Positions 34,747-43,230 of a stretch of 64,000 nt of DNA are shown here, one piece after another. The notes under the pieces were generated by a model. It did not search any database. It was given only the letters and a program-made list of their open reading frames with translations, and was not told the DNA's origin. Source of the stretch: Byssovorax sp. (lineage in GTDB: Bacteria > Myxococcota_A > Polyangia > Polyangiales > Polyangiaceae); assembly GCA_025362495.1 (NCBI GenBank), contig JANYGI010000080.1, positions 1 to 64,000 on the forward strand, written 5' to 3'. A program made the position numbers and the translations under genes. Within the stretch, counting starts at the first letter, position 1. The number at the start of each line of letters is the position of its first letter.

Positions 34747-35283
34747 ATGCTGACCACGATCCTCCGCGACGCGGCCGAGCTCGCTCGCGTCGCCCGACCT
34801 CAGGGCGCCTCGGGGCGCCCCACCCTGCGCGACACGCTCCTCCACGACGGCTTCGCGGTGCTCGCTCTCACGCGCGTGCGCGAGCTCGCGCGGCGGTGGC
34901 GCGTGCCGGGGGTCAATCGCTTCCTTCGCCTGGCGCAGACGGCGCTCTACGGCATCGAGATTGGCAAGGACGTCCAGCTCGGCGAGGGCGTGTGCTTCGT
35001 GCACACGATTGGCACCGTCATCGGCGGGGACGCCCGGCTCGGCGCCCGCGTGCGCCTGCTCGGCAACGTGACCATCGGCACGGCCAAGGACAACGGCTAT
35101 CCCGTGATCGGCGACGACGTCACCATCGGATCGGGGGCGCGCGTCCTCGGGCCCGTGACCATCGGGCGCGGCGCCACCATCGGGGCCAACGCCGTGGTGT
35201 TGACGGACATCCCGGATTTCGCCGTGGCGGTCGGCGTCCCGGCCGTCGTGCGCAGTCCGGTGCGCGCGCGAGGTGTGGAATGA
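34747..35283 (+). CDS. Serine acetyltransferase-like hexapeptide acyltransferase
   Basis: This 178-aa product consists of a short helical start ([18 protein letters not shown]) and hexapeptide repeats ([34 protein letters not shown], then [20 protein letters not shown] and [11 protein letters not shown]), as in CysE/NodL-type acyltransferases. The length is near that of the shorter serine acetyltransferase-like enzymes in capsule loci. It probably O-acetylates a sugar of the exopolysaccharide or its precursor. It lies 21 nt after the DUF6492 gene, and its stop overlaps the next gene by 4 bp, so the three plus-strand genes form one operon. Confidence 0.85.
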   Translation: MLTTILRDAAELARVARPQGASGRPTLRDTLLHDGFAVLALTRVRELARRWRVPGVNRFLRLAQTALYGIEIGKDVQLGEGVCFVHTIGTVIGGDARLGARVRLLGNVTIGTAKDNGYPVIGDDVTIGSGARVLGPVTIGRGATIGANAVVLTDIPDFAVAVGVPAVVRSPVRARGVE

Positions 35284-36290
35284 GTGCCGACCTCCCGGTC
35301 AGCGTCGTCGTGGCCACGCACGATCGGTGCGCGCTCCTCCTCGAGACGCTGCGCGGGCTCGCGCGGCAGACGCTCCCCGCCAATCAGTTCGCGGTCATCG
35401 TCGTCGACGACGGCTCCGAGCCTCCGGTGCGGCCGGAGCTCGAGCGGCTCGATCTGCCCTATCCGCTCACGATCCTGGAGCAGGCCAATCGGGGCGCGGC
35501 GGCGGCGCGGCATCATGGCATCCTCCACGCCCGGGGCGAGATCATCGTCATCGTCGACGACGACATGGGCATCCCTCCCGATTTCCTCGCCGAGCACCTC
35601 GCCGCGCACGCCGGGGGCGCCACGCTGGTGCTCGGTCGGATCCAGGACGAGGGAGAGGCCATGGCGCGCAAACCGATCTTCGAGCGGATGCACGCCGCCC
35701 TCCTCGACAGGCAGTGGGAGGCGTTCCGGTCCGGGCGCGAGCGGCCGCGCGGCGTCCACACCTGCACCGGGAACGTCTCGTTCCGACTCCGCGACTACCT
35801 CGCTGTCGGCGGCTTCGATCTCCAGCTCGCGCGCTCCGAGGACCGCGATCTCGGCGTCCGCCTCGAGCGCGCCGGCGCGCGGATCGCGTTCGCCGACGCC
35901 GCGCGGACCATCCACCGCAGCGACGTCGCCGATCTCCAGGTGTGGATGGGCCGCAACTTCCGCTACGGCGGGTGCGATCTGCGGATCGCGCGGAAGCACC
36001 CCGACCTGGAGAGCGCGGATCCCTGGCGCTTCTTCTTCCTGATTCACCCCCTCTCGCGCGTGCTCGTGGCCGCCACGCTGATTGCTCCCTCGGCCGGCGC
36101 GCGGATCGCAAGCCTGGCAATCCGCGCGGCGATGGCGCTCGACGCCGCCGGCGCCGAGCGCGCCGCCGTGGCGGGAGCGACGGTGAGTTATGCACTCGAG
36201 TACTTCCGCGGCATGCGCAGCGAGGCCGGCTCGCTCCGGGCAACGCTGCGCGGCCTCGGTGGGTATCTGGCCAAGCGCGCTCCTCAGTAG
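35280..36290 (+). CDS. Glycosyltransferase family 2
   Basis: The 336-aa protein starts [20 protein letters not shown] with the ATG overlapping the acyltransferase stop (ATGA). GT-A motifs are [22 protein letters not shown], the D-x-D segment [23 protein letters not shown] and the acceptor acid in [20 protein letters not shown]. The C-terminal part ([20 protein letters not shown]) is amphipathic to hydrophobic and may touch the membrane. It adds a sugar to a lipid-linked intermediate; specificity is unknown. Its 3' end overlaps the end of the convergent GNAT gene by 7 bp. Confidence 0.88.
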   Translation: MSADLPVSVVVATHDRCALLLETLRGLARQTLPANQFAVIVVDDGSEPPVRPELERLDLPYPLTILEQANRGAAAARHHGILHARGEIIVIVDDDMGIPPDFLAEHLAAHAGGATLVLGRIQDEGEAMARKPIFERMHAALLDRQWEAFRSGRERPRGVHTCTGNVSFRLRDYLAVGGFDLQLARSEDRDLGVRLERAGARIAFADAARTIHRSDVADLQVWMGRNFRYGGCDLRIARKHPDLESADPWRFFFLIHPLSRVLVAATLIAPSAGARIASLAIRAAMALDAAGAERAAVAGATVSYALEYFRGMRSEAGSLRATLRGLGGYLAKRAPQ

Positions 36291-37162
36291 TTGAGGAGGA
36301 CGCACTCCGAATACAGGCCGTCGATGTCCTCCGGCTGCACACCATCCTTGGAGCGGAAGGCGCCCAGGTACGCGCCGCCGGGTCGCGCGAAAGAATGCCA
36401 GGGGGCGTGGCCGCGGAGGACCCGTTCGTCGACGACCATCGCGACACAGCGAAAGCCCACCGCGGCGGCGAGGGCTACCCGATCGAGGTGACGGCGAAAG
36501 ACCTCGGGCGCGCTCACGTGATGGACTCGCGCAACGGGCAGGCGCACGCCCCTTCCAGCGTGCTTGAGGCTCCGGTTGAGCATCACGTAACAGTCGCCGA
36601 TCGCCGATCGCACGAGGAGATGCCGGTGGTGCGGGAGGCGGTGATCGCGGCAGATCTTCCGCGCCTCGCCCTCGAGGCCGGCCTCGACTTCGGCCAGATC
36701 GGTGACGAGCTCGCACCGCTCGAGCAGCCGGCGTGGATCGAGGATCGGGAGCACGATTCGCTGTGACTGACCGAGGGTCTGGAACCCGAGCTTCTTGCAC
36801 ATCCGGAGGACCTCGGGGGTCGGGCTGAGCGCCGTGAGGGTGACTCCCTCCAGGGCGACGACCTTCGCCAGCAGCATCAGGCTCCGGCCGCGATACTCGT
36901 TCTTCACGATCCAGTTCGACATGTTGCAGAGCCGGTGCGTCCGCCCGCGAAACGTCCGCTCGCTGAACGTGAGGGCGATTGTCCCGACGATGGTGCCGTC
37001 GTCGACGAGCACGTAGCCGAAGCGCCCGTCCTGGCAGCCGCTGTGGTCGATGAAGAGCTGTCGCCAGTCGGCCTCGGTCAAATACGGGGCGTCGAACCCG
37101 AGCAGGAGCGGATACACCTGGTCGAAATCCTCGGCCGTGGTCTCGCGGATCGTCACCATCAC
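36284..37162 (-). CDS. GNAT-family acetyltransferase-like protein
   Basis: This 292-aa protein has an N-terminal GNAT-like fold: IRETTAEDFDQVYPLLLGFD, FGYVLVDDGTIVGTIALTFS, CNMSNWIVKNEYRGRSLMLL (the R-G-x-S takes the place of Q/R-x-x-G-x-G/A) and VTLTALSPTPEVLRMCKKLG, ending FQTLG. The C-terminal half (RHHLLVRSAIGDCYVMLNRS-like, ending [10 protein letters not shown]-like) looks like a second degenerate acyltransferase lobe. It could acylate an amino sugar. It lies 25 nt after the PIG-L deacetylase gene on the same strand, so a deacetylate-then-acylate pair is plausible but unproven. Confidence 0.6.
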   Translation of the reverse strand: MMVTIRETTAEDFDQVYPLLLGFDAPYLTEADWRQLFIDHSGCQDGRFGYVLVDDGTIVGTIALTFSERTFRGRTHRLCNMSNWIVKNEYRGRSLMLLAKVVALEGVTLTALSPTPEVLRMCKKLGFQTLGQSQRIVLPILDPRRLLERCELVTDLAEVEAGLEGEARKICRDHRLPHHRHLLVRSAIGDCYVMLNRSLKHAGRGVRLPVARVHHVSAPEVFRRHLDRVALAAAVGFRCVAMVVDERVLRGHAPWHSFARPGGAYLGAFRSKDGVQPEDIDGLYSECVLLNY

Positions 37163-37187
37163 TGGGTCCTTTGCGTCGGGTGCTGGT

Positions 37188-37934
37188 TCAAACGATGGAC
37201 AGGGTTCGCGCGAGCTCGATGAAGCGTGGCGCGGCGCAGGCGAAGAGCCCTTCCGCGTGCGTTACCCCGACCTTCAAGCCGCGAAAGCGGTTGAGCCCGA
37301 GCGCCGCGTCGGCGTACGGCATGTGCGCGAGCTGCGATCGGTAGCACGCGATCGCGCGCCGCTTCTCGTCGACGACCTCGGAGATGTCGATGGCCGTGTT
37401 GGGCCAGAGGGTCGACCACGTCTCGTAACACCAGACCTCGCCGGAGAAGCCCGACCTCGCGATAGCGCCGGCGGTGCTCGCGGAGACCGCCTGGTGATCG
37501 CGGTGGTGATCGCCTGGAAAAGGGCAGATCACGACGTCGGGGCGCAGCTCGCGGAGCGCGTCGGTGAGTACGCCCGCGATGGCGTCCTCGTGGAGCGACG
37601 TCTGGCCGTCGGGGAAGCCGAGGAAGCGGTGCCGGTGGCCAAGCACCTTGCCTGCGGCCTCCGCCTCGGATTTGCGCGCCCACGTCCCGTCCGCGTCGAC
37701 GGGTTCGTTGGTCACGATGAGCGCGGTCACCTCGCCGCCGGCGCGACGCTGCAGCGCCAGTGTGCCGCCGACGGCGATCGACTCGTCGTCGGCGTGCGGC
37801 GCGACGACCACGACTCGCTGCCTCTGGATCGTCCGGAGGCGCACCGGCATGCGGTGCGTGATGCGATGAATGCGATGAAGGAGCCGAATCGCGGTGCGCT
37901 CGAGCAAGGAATCTAGGATCCGAGGTAGCGTCAT
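37188..37934 (-). CDS. PIG-L family N-acetylglucosaminyl deacetylase
   Basis: The 248-aa protein has the LmbE/PIG-L signature VVVVAPHADDESIAVGG (H-x-D-D-E zinc motif) and the second zinc-ligand segment CPFPGDHHRDHQAVS. The first 40 residues are basic, with no clear signal peptide. Members remove acetyl groups from GlcNAc-containing glycolipids or small thiol precursors. Here, next to sugar acyltransferase-like genes in an exopolysaccharide locus, a role in deacetylating an amino sugar of the repeat unit or precursor is likely. It is 88 nt downstream of the GH44 gene and 25 nt upstream of the GNAT gene. Confidence 0.88.
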   Translation of the reverse strand: MTLPRILDSLLERTAIRLLHRIHRITHRMPVRLRTIQRQRVVVVAPHADDESIAVGGTLALQRRAGGEVTALIVTNEPVDADGTWARKSEAEAAGKVLGHRHRFLGFPDGQTSLHEDAIAGVLTDALRELRPDVVICPFPGDHHRDHQAVSASTAGAIARSGFSGEVWCYETWSTLWPNTAIDISEVVDEKRRAIACYRSQLAHMPYADAALGLNRFRGLKVGVTHAEGLFACAAPRFIELARTLSIV

Positions 37935-38022
37935 GGGTGCCTGTCTTGAGCCGGGCTCGGTGAGGATCCATCAGCGAACCTCGACCGGGCTGACGGCGCG
38001 CGTCGCGTGGTCTGGAGCGAAG

Positions 38023-39816
38023 CTAGGGAGACGGCGTGAGCTCGACGTCGAGCACGTTGATCGAATAGGGCGGCAGATCGGCCGTGACGGCGCCCGCTGA
38101 AGTCGAGGCTCGGCCCTTCACGAAGCCAGTCGGCGCTCCGGCGAACGTGTACTCCGCGATCTTGCCCGCGGCGCCGCAGGTATGGAGATCGACCACGGCG
38201 TCCCGCGCCGTATCGGGTGACAGGTTGAGGACCACGACGACGAGGCGCCGGCCATCGTCGGCGCGCGAGGCGAAGATCGAGGTGTCGTCGACCGTGGAGG
38301 TGGGCACCGACGTATCCAGAAAGCGGCCTCCGTGATCGTCGAAATCGCGGAACGCGCGGAAGGCCCAGTAGACCGACGAGCCCGGACGAGGGTAGGTGAA
38401 GAAGAACGCCGACGTCACCCCGTTCTGGCCGAAGCGGCCGAGCGCTTCGGCCGTCGCCAGCCCTCCGCTCATGTGCGACTCGCCACCGAAGTTCCACTCA
38501 CCGATCGAGATCCCGCGCCCCGGGTAACCCTCGGCGATCCACTGCTTCATGCGCGGGAGGAGCATTATCTTCTCCTTGATCCACGACTCGTCCATGTAGT
38601 CGGGATCCCACAGGCCACGGGTGGAGCGGATCCGCCGCGCGGCCACGTCGGGGCTCCCGTCGTCGTTGTGGATCCCCTCGCCGGCCGGGTAGAAATGCAG
38701 ATCGAGGACGTCGAGCACCCGCACCCCGGTCTTCTGCTCGTGCTCGCGGAGCTTGCGCAGATAGTGAGAGACGAGTGGCACGTTGCCGTGCTCGCGCCTG
38801 TCGACGTGCACCCCCGGGATCCCCGTCATGTCCCGGGCCGAGTACACGTAATTGAGCCAGCCCCACTCCGCCGGGCCGGCGATCACCGCGTCGGGATCCG
38901 CGGCGCGGATCGCCGCTCCGTACTCGATGGTACGGGTCACCAGCTCGTCGTAGCCGAGCGGCTCGGGGTGCACGTCACGGTGCGTGGAGCTCCACAGGTT
39001 GGGCTCGTTGTCGAGGATGTACTGCTGCACGCGGCGGCCGCCGGCGCGGAGATCCCCGGCGCGGATCGCCTCGATCCAGCGCTTGATGAACGCCGGTGAC
39101 GCCGGCGCGCTGGTGCGCGAGGGCGGCGGCGACGGGATCGGCTTGCCCCCCCGGAGCCCGTTGCCGGCGTCGCGCTTCCACTGATCCACGCCGTCCTGCG
39201 CGCCCGCCGACGCGACGGGAAACGAGTACGAGGTCCTGTCCTTGGCGACCCAGCCGATCATCGGAATCGTCAGCGCCGACTTCACCCCGCGCGCGCGGTT
39301 CTCGTCGAGGAAGACATCGTACGAAAAATGCGGGCCGTTGCCGTAGTCGACGTTCTCCCAGAACCAGTCCTGGGCCGTGCTCCAGGCGTTGCCGAGCTCC
39401 CAGTTGTAGCGCGAGCTCGCGTTCCCACCCCACCTCCGGATCGTCGGCCCCAGGTTCCACTGGTGGGCATGATCGGTGGGGTGCTGGAAGTCGTAGGCGA
39501 TACCGTAGATCAACGGGCTTATCGGGGTGCTCTTCGCCCGGCAATTCACGGCGAGCGCCGCGGGCTGCCGGCGCGGCGAGGGCTCCCCCGGCAGAGCGTC
39601 GGCGACGGCCGCGTCGTCCGGACGTGCGACAGGCTCCCTCGCGGGCACCTCCGGCACCGCGCTCGAGCTGCCTTGCACCCCGCGATCGCGCGCGCAAGAC
39701 GCCGAGAGCGCGAGCAACGCCGCCCCCGCGAGGCGATGAGGGGTGGTTGGACGAAACGATCGCCGGAGATCGAGCATGGGAGCAAGGAGCCTTTCCGCTG
39801 GAGAGCGGGTGATCAT
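38023..39816 (-). CDS. Glycoside hydrolase family 44-like enzyme in the exopolysaccharide locus
   Basis: The 597-aa protein has an N-terminal signal (RLAGAALLALSASCARD, possibly a lipoprotein with C41) and a low-complexity linker to about residue 90. The catalytic domain then reads PLIYGIAYDF, LGPTIRRWGGNASSRYNWE, acid/base E271 in ILDNEPNLW and nucleophile E440 in SIGEWNFGGE. This is the GH44 pattern (endo-beta-1,4-glucanase, xyloglucanase or mannanase activity). The C-terminal beta domain ends PYSINVLDVELTP. GGAGAG before the ATG at 39816 favours this start over 39777. A secreted hydrolase within the locus probably trims or releases the exopolysaccharide; M. xanthus eps also includes a hydrolase gene (epsB). 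Confidence 0.82.
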   Translation of the reverse strand: MITRSPAERLLAPMLDLRRSFRPTTPHRLAGAALLALSASCARDRGVQGSSSAVPEVPAREPVARPDDAAVADALPGEPSPRRQPAALAVNCRAKSTPISPLIYGIAYDFQHPTDHAHQWNLGPTIRRWGGNASSRYNWELGNAWSTAQDWFWENVDYGNGPHFSYDVFLDENRARGVKSALTIPMIGWVAKDRTSYSFPVASAGAQDGVDQWKRDAGNGLRGGKPIPSPPPSRTSAPASPAFIKRWIEAIRAGDLRAGGRRVQQYILDNEPNLWSSTHRDVHPEPLGYDELVTRTIEYGAAIRAADPDAVIAGPAEWGWLNYVYSARDMTGIPGVHVDRREHGNVPLVSHYLRKLREHEQKTGVRVLDVLDLHFYPAGEGIHNDDGSPDVAARRIRSTRGLWDPDYMDESWIKEKIMLLPRMKQWIAEGYPGRGISIGEWNFGGESHMSGGLATAEALGRFGQNGVTSAFFFTYPRPGSSVYWAFRAFRDFDDHGGRFLDTSVPTSTVDDTSIFASRADDGRRLVVVVLNLSPDTARDAVVDLHTCGAAGKIAEYTFAGAPTGFVKGRASTSAGAVTADLPPYSINVLDVELTPSP

Positions 39817-39909
39817 GCCGTCTCTCCAGCTTTTCGCTCGTCCGACGGTTCCTGATCGATCGGTGAGGACTGGCCTCTTCGGGCCGCCCCGAGCACAGTG
39901 CCTCTCGCG

Positions 39910-41076
39910 TCAGAAATTCATCGTCGGGATCCGCACGGTGAGGCCGGCGAAGGCCATCCACTGAGGGGGCGAGTCCGAGCCGAGGGCCTCGGTCCAGGCG
40001 CTCCGCCCGCCTCCGTCAATCTGGATTACCTCGCTCACCCGGTACGAGACCATCAGGCCACCGAACCCGAACGAGACGGGGATCCCCTCGCCGGACGGGA
40101 GCGTGCGCGCGAGGCCGAGCTGCCCCTGGATCGCGACCTCGCGCGTCGGGACCCACGTGACCACGCCGCTGCCCTCGACGCGCGGATCGACGGTGCCGCG
40201 GAAAGCGTCGATGACGGGGCCGAGCCGCAGCGATAGGCCGAAGTCGAGGGTGCTGGCGCGAGGCCGGTAGCTGAGCCCCGCCTCGAGGATCGGTGACGCC
40301 GAGGCGCGCCCCGAAGGAGCGATGTCCGTCCGCGAGGCCGACCAGCCAATCCCTCCAGCGACGGTCGCCGCGGTGGCGCGGTCGAGATCGTGTCTCCAGG
40401 ACACTTTGCCCTCGACCAAGGTGTCCTCCGTCCCGGTGGAGAATCGAGCGCTGGAGGCGCCGAGCGACGCCGTCACGCGGTCCTCTCGCCAGGCCTCGTA
40501 CTCGCTGCCGACCCCCGCGCGCAGCGTGGTCTGGAACGGCAGCGAGTCCCGCGACCCGGCGTCCACACCGCCGCTCAGCGCCAGATCCCCGGTGACGCTC
40601 AGCGCCCAGCGCCGCGAGGCGACGAGGCGGGCGACGATGCCAGTCCGCGACCACGCATAGTCGACGATCGCGGTCGAGGGGAGCGCGGCGAGCTCGGGCG
40701 TCGTCGGCGGCGCGCCCGGGGTCGCCCCCGGATAGGCCCCGAGCGTCAGCAGGCTGAGCCGGCCATAGCCGGAGTCCTGCGAGAGCGCGAGCGAGGCTCT
40801 GCGGTCCTGGAAGCGCGCGCCGATCCGGCCCTGCTGGAGGACATACGACTGCGTATCGGCGCCGGCCAGGCTCCCGGTGAACCGAGGAGCGTAGTCGAGC
40901 GTGAGCTGCCACCGCCTCGAGCGGACACCGGCCTTCACCTCGGGGCTGGTGTCGGCGTCGAGCGCGGGGCCCGCGAGCGTGCCCCCGGCGCGCGTCGAGA
41001 GCTGGGCGCGATTCGAGACGTCGAGCGTGCCGCGGAGCGCCGTCACGACGAGGATCGCCGACAGGAACAGGCTCAC
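39910..41076 (-). CDS. Outer-membrane beta-barrel protein, partner of the short OPX protein
   Basis: From a GTG at 41076, which overlaps the OPX stop by 4 bp (GTGA), the product has 388 residues. A short signal (SLFLSAILVVTALRG) is followed by alternating amphipathic strands along the whole length (QLTLDYAPRFTGSLAG, GRIGARFQDRRASLALSQ, WALSVTGDLALSGGVD, KVSWRHDLDRATAATVAGG) and a last strand AFAGLTVRIPTMNF ending in Phe. About 16-18 strands are expected. Pairing with a short Wza-like protein matches the scheme where the lipoprotein cannot span the outer membrane and a separate barrel (EpsX-type in M. xanthus) forms the exit. The upstream extension of this frame overlaps the OPX gene and is not coding. 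Confidence 0.8.
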   Translation of the reverse strand: MSLFLSAILVVTALRGTLDVSNRAQLSTRAGGTLAGPALDADTSPEVKAGVRSRRWQLTLDYAPRFTGSLAGADTQSYVLQQGRIGARFQDRRASLALSQDSGYGRLSLLTLGAYPGATPGAPPTTPELAALPSTAIVDYAWSRTGIVARLVASRRWALSVTGDLALSGGVDAGSRDSLPFQTTLRAGVGSEYEAWREDRVTASLGASSARFSTGTEDTLVEGKVSWRHDLDRATAATVAGGIGWSASRTDIAPSGRASASPILEAGLSYRPRASTLDFGLSLRLGPVIDAFRGTVDPRVEGSGVVTWVPTREVAIQGQLGLARTLPSGEGIPVSFGFGGLMVSYRVSEVIQIDGGGRSAWTEALGSDSPPQWMAFAGLTVRIPTMNF

Positions 41077-41717
41077 TCGACGACCACCGTGTCCCCGGAC
41101 TGGAGCTGGAACGCGGCGCCGCGGCCGACGCCCCGCGTGAGATCGTCGTAGGCGATGCGGATCCGGAGCAGGCCTTTCGCCGGCCGCGGGCGGAGCACGA
41201 AGATGCCGTCGTGACTGGCAAACTCGGTGAGCCCGCCGGCGAGCGCGAGCGCCTGGACGACGCCGGTCCCGGGCGAGATCGGGAACACGCCCGGGCGCGC
41301 CACCTCGCCGACGAGGGAGATCCGCGGCGGCTGCGCCTCTTCGAGCGTGATCGTGACCGACGGAGCGACGATGAACGGCTTGAGCCGTTTGGCGATCTGG
41401 GCGGCGAGCGCCGCCGCGCTCTGACCGCGCGCTTCGATCTCGCCCACGAGCGGGACGGCGATCTTCCCGTCCGGGCTGACGCGGCAATGTGTCGAGATCG
41501 CGTCCTGATCGTAGACCCGGATGCTGAGCAGATCGCCGCTCGCGACCAGATAGACATTCTCCGGCGAGCCCGCCGCGCTCGCCGCGTCGAGCTGGTCGAC
41601 CCAGACGTAGGACCCCGCGCCGCACCCCGCGCCGGCGGTCGCCGCGAGAATGCAGAGCAGGCGCAGGGCGCCGCGGACGTCGCGGCGAGGCAGATTCGGG
41701 GTCTCACGAGGTTGCAT
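41073..41717 (-). CDS. Polysaccharide export (OPX/Wza-like) protein, short class
   Basis: This 214-aa protein has an N-terminal signal ending CILAATAGAGCGAGS, a likely lipoprotein. A poly_export domain follows (VYLVASGDLLSIRVYDQDAI ... RVSPDGKIAVPLVGEIEARG) with one SLBB-type repeat (PPRISLVGEVARPGVFPISP ... QALALAGGLTEFASHDGIFV), ending with LQSGDTVVVE. The long C-terminal amphipathic helix that makes the Wza outer-membrane pore is absent. Such short proteins are taken to work with a separate beta-barrel, and that gene follows with a 4-bp overlap. The first 14 nt overlap the end of the flippase gene. It would link the GumC-type protein to the outer membrane exit. Confidence 0.88.
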   Translation of the reverse strand: MQPRETPNLPRRDVRGALRLLCILAATAGAGCGAGSYVWVDQLDAASAAGSPENVYLVASGDLLSIRVYDQDAISTHCRVSPDGKIAVPLVGEIEARGQSAAALAAQIAKRLKPFIVAPSVTITLEEAQPPRISLVGEVARPGVFPISPGTGVVQALALAGGLTEFASHDGIFVLRPRPAKGLLRIRIAYDDLTRGVGRGAAFQLQSGDTVVVE

Positions 41718-43221
41718 GTCGACGACGCCTCTGGAGCAAGAGAACCGTGACTCGTTTGAGGTCCTCGACGCCGACGGCGCCGAGGGAGAACAGGAGAGCC
41801 GGATAGGCGGCGGCGTCGACCCAGAGCCGCGCCGGGCCGAGGGGGCGGAGCCACGCGTCGGCGGCGACCACGAGCGCGCAGCAGGCGACGGCGCGCGCGA
41901 TGGAGGCGACGCTCGATCGCTCGAACGCGCGCGCGCCGACCAGCGCGACGAACGCCACCATCACCCCGAGCTCGGTGAGCACGACCGCGGCCGCCGCGCC
42001 GGCGCCGGCCCCTCCGACGCCGAAGAGGCGCAGTCCCCGCGGGACGAGGATCATGTTGAGGACGAGATCGAGGCCCAGCGCGCCGAACGAGATGGCCGTC
42101 AGCGTCCAGGCCCGGCCGAGGAGGAGAAGGCACGTCCCGACGACCATTGCCACGTAGGTGAGAACGAACATCGGCGCGAGGACCCGGAGGCTCTGCGCGG
42201 CCGGGGCGAACGCGGCCCCGAACAGCATGCGGACCCAGACCTCGGCGCCGAGCCCGAGCAGCAGAGAGATGGGGAGCACCAGCATCAGGATCCCGCGCAC
42301 CGCCTGGCTCATGACGTCGAACATCTGCGCTTGCGATCGACCAGCGGCGCGAGCCAGGAGCGGGAGGAGCACCGCGGCGACGAGCGGTGAGGCGAGGAGC
42401 GATAGGCCAGCCACGTTGAACGCGGAGCTGTACCATCCGACCTCGGTGTCGTTGGACAGGAGCGAGAGCAAGCTGATACCGATTCTGCTGTAGACGCTGG
42501 TGGCGAGCTGGCTGAGGTAAAACGGGAAGCTGGCGAGGATCACCGCCTTGACGGCCGCTGGCCGCCACTCCAGCCGGATCCCCACGTAGCGCCGGCCGAG
42601 AGGGATCAGCGTCGCCGCGCGGAAGGCCTCGGAGATCAACAGCGCTGCGGCCAGCCCGTCGAGCCCCCAGCCGAAGACGATCGAGAGGCCGACGCCGACG
42701 CACCAGAGGACCTTCGACCCGACGTTGATGACCGCGAGCTCACCCACGTTGCGCGAGGCGTGGAGCAGCGCGGCCAGGCTGACGTTGATTGCCACCAGGA
42801 TCTGGCCGAGCCCGAAGATGAAGACGACGCGCTGGACGCCGGGCGAGCGGTGGGCCAACGAGAGCACGAGCGCCATGGCCACGAAGAGCGCGGCGCTCAT
42901 CACGAGGCGCAGCACGATGACGCCGCCGAAGAAATCCGAAGCGTGCTCGGGCCGGACCGGGATCTCTTTCTGGATGTACGTCTCGACGCCGAGGGTGAGG
43001 AAGGTGAAGAACGTCGCGCAGAAGCTGTCGGCGAAGTTGAACGTACCGAAGAGCTCCGGGCCGAGATACCGGGGCAAGAAGAAGCGAACGAGGAGCGAGA
43101 CGCTCCACGTGAGGACGAGCGAAGCGCCGAGGGTGAGCGCGCTGCGCACCGCGACGAGGACGTCGTCCCGGTGCGCCCCGGCGTCACCAGGAGTGCTGTG
43201 GTCCGCTGGCATGGGGCTCAC
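41704..43221 (-). CDS. Wzx-type flippase (polysaccharide biosynthesis/MATE-like transporter)
   Basis: The 505-aa protein has about 14 membrane segments in the MOP/MATE-like arrangement (VRSALTLGASLVLTWSVSLL, RFFLPRYLGPELFGTFNFAD, FPFYLSQLATSVYSRIGISL, GILMLVLPISLLLGLGAEVW, LGLDLVLNMILVPRGLRLFG). It would flip lipid-linked repeat units to the periplasm for Wzy. The order PHPT-Wzx-OPX-barrel matches that described for the M. xanthus eps locus (epsZ, wzx, epsY, epsX), from memory. It begins 10 nt after the PHPT stop and overlaps the OPX gene by 14 nt. The start could be 43221 or the next Met a few residues on. Confidence 0.9.
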   Translation of the reverse strand: MSPMPADHSTPGDAGAHRDDVLVAVRSALTLGASLVLTWSVSLLVRFFLPRYLGPELFGTFNFADSFCATFFTFLTLGVETYIQKEIPVRPEHASDFFGGVIVLRLVMSAALFVAMALVLSLAHRSPGVQRVVFIFGLGQILVAINVSLAALLHASRNVGELAVINVGSKVLWCVGVGLSIVFGWGLDGLAAALLISEAFRAATLIPLGRRYVGIRLEWRPAAVKAVILASFPFYLSQLATSVYSRIGISLLSLLSNDTEVGWYSSAFNVAGLSLLASPLVAAVLLPLLARAAGRSQAQMFDVMSQAVRGILMLVLPISLLLGLGAEVWVRMLFGAAFAPAAQSLRVLAPMFVLTYVAMVVGTCLLLLGRAWTLTAISFGALGLDLVLNMILVPRGLRLFGVGGAGAGAAAAVVLTELGVMVAFVALVGARAFERSSVASIARAVACCALVVAADAWLRPLGPARLWVDAAAYPALLFSLGAVGVEDLKRVTVLLLQRRRRHATS

Positions 43222-43230
43222 GACTCCCTT

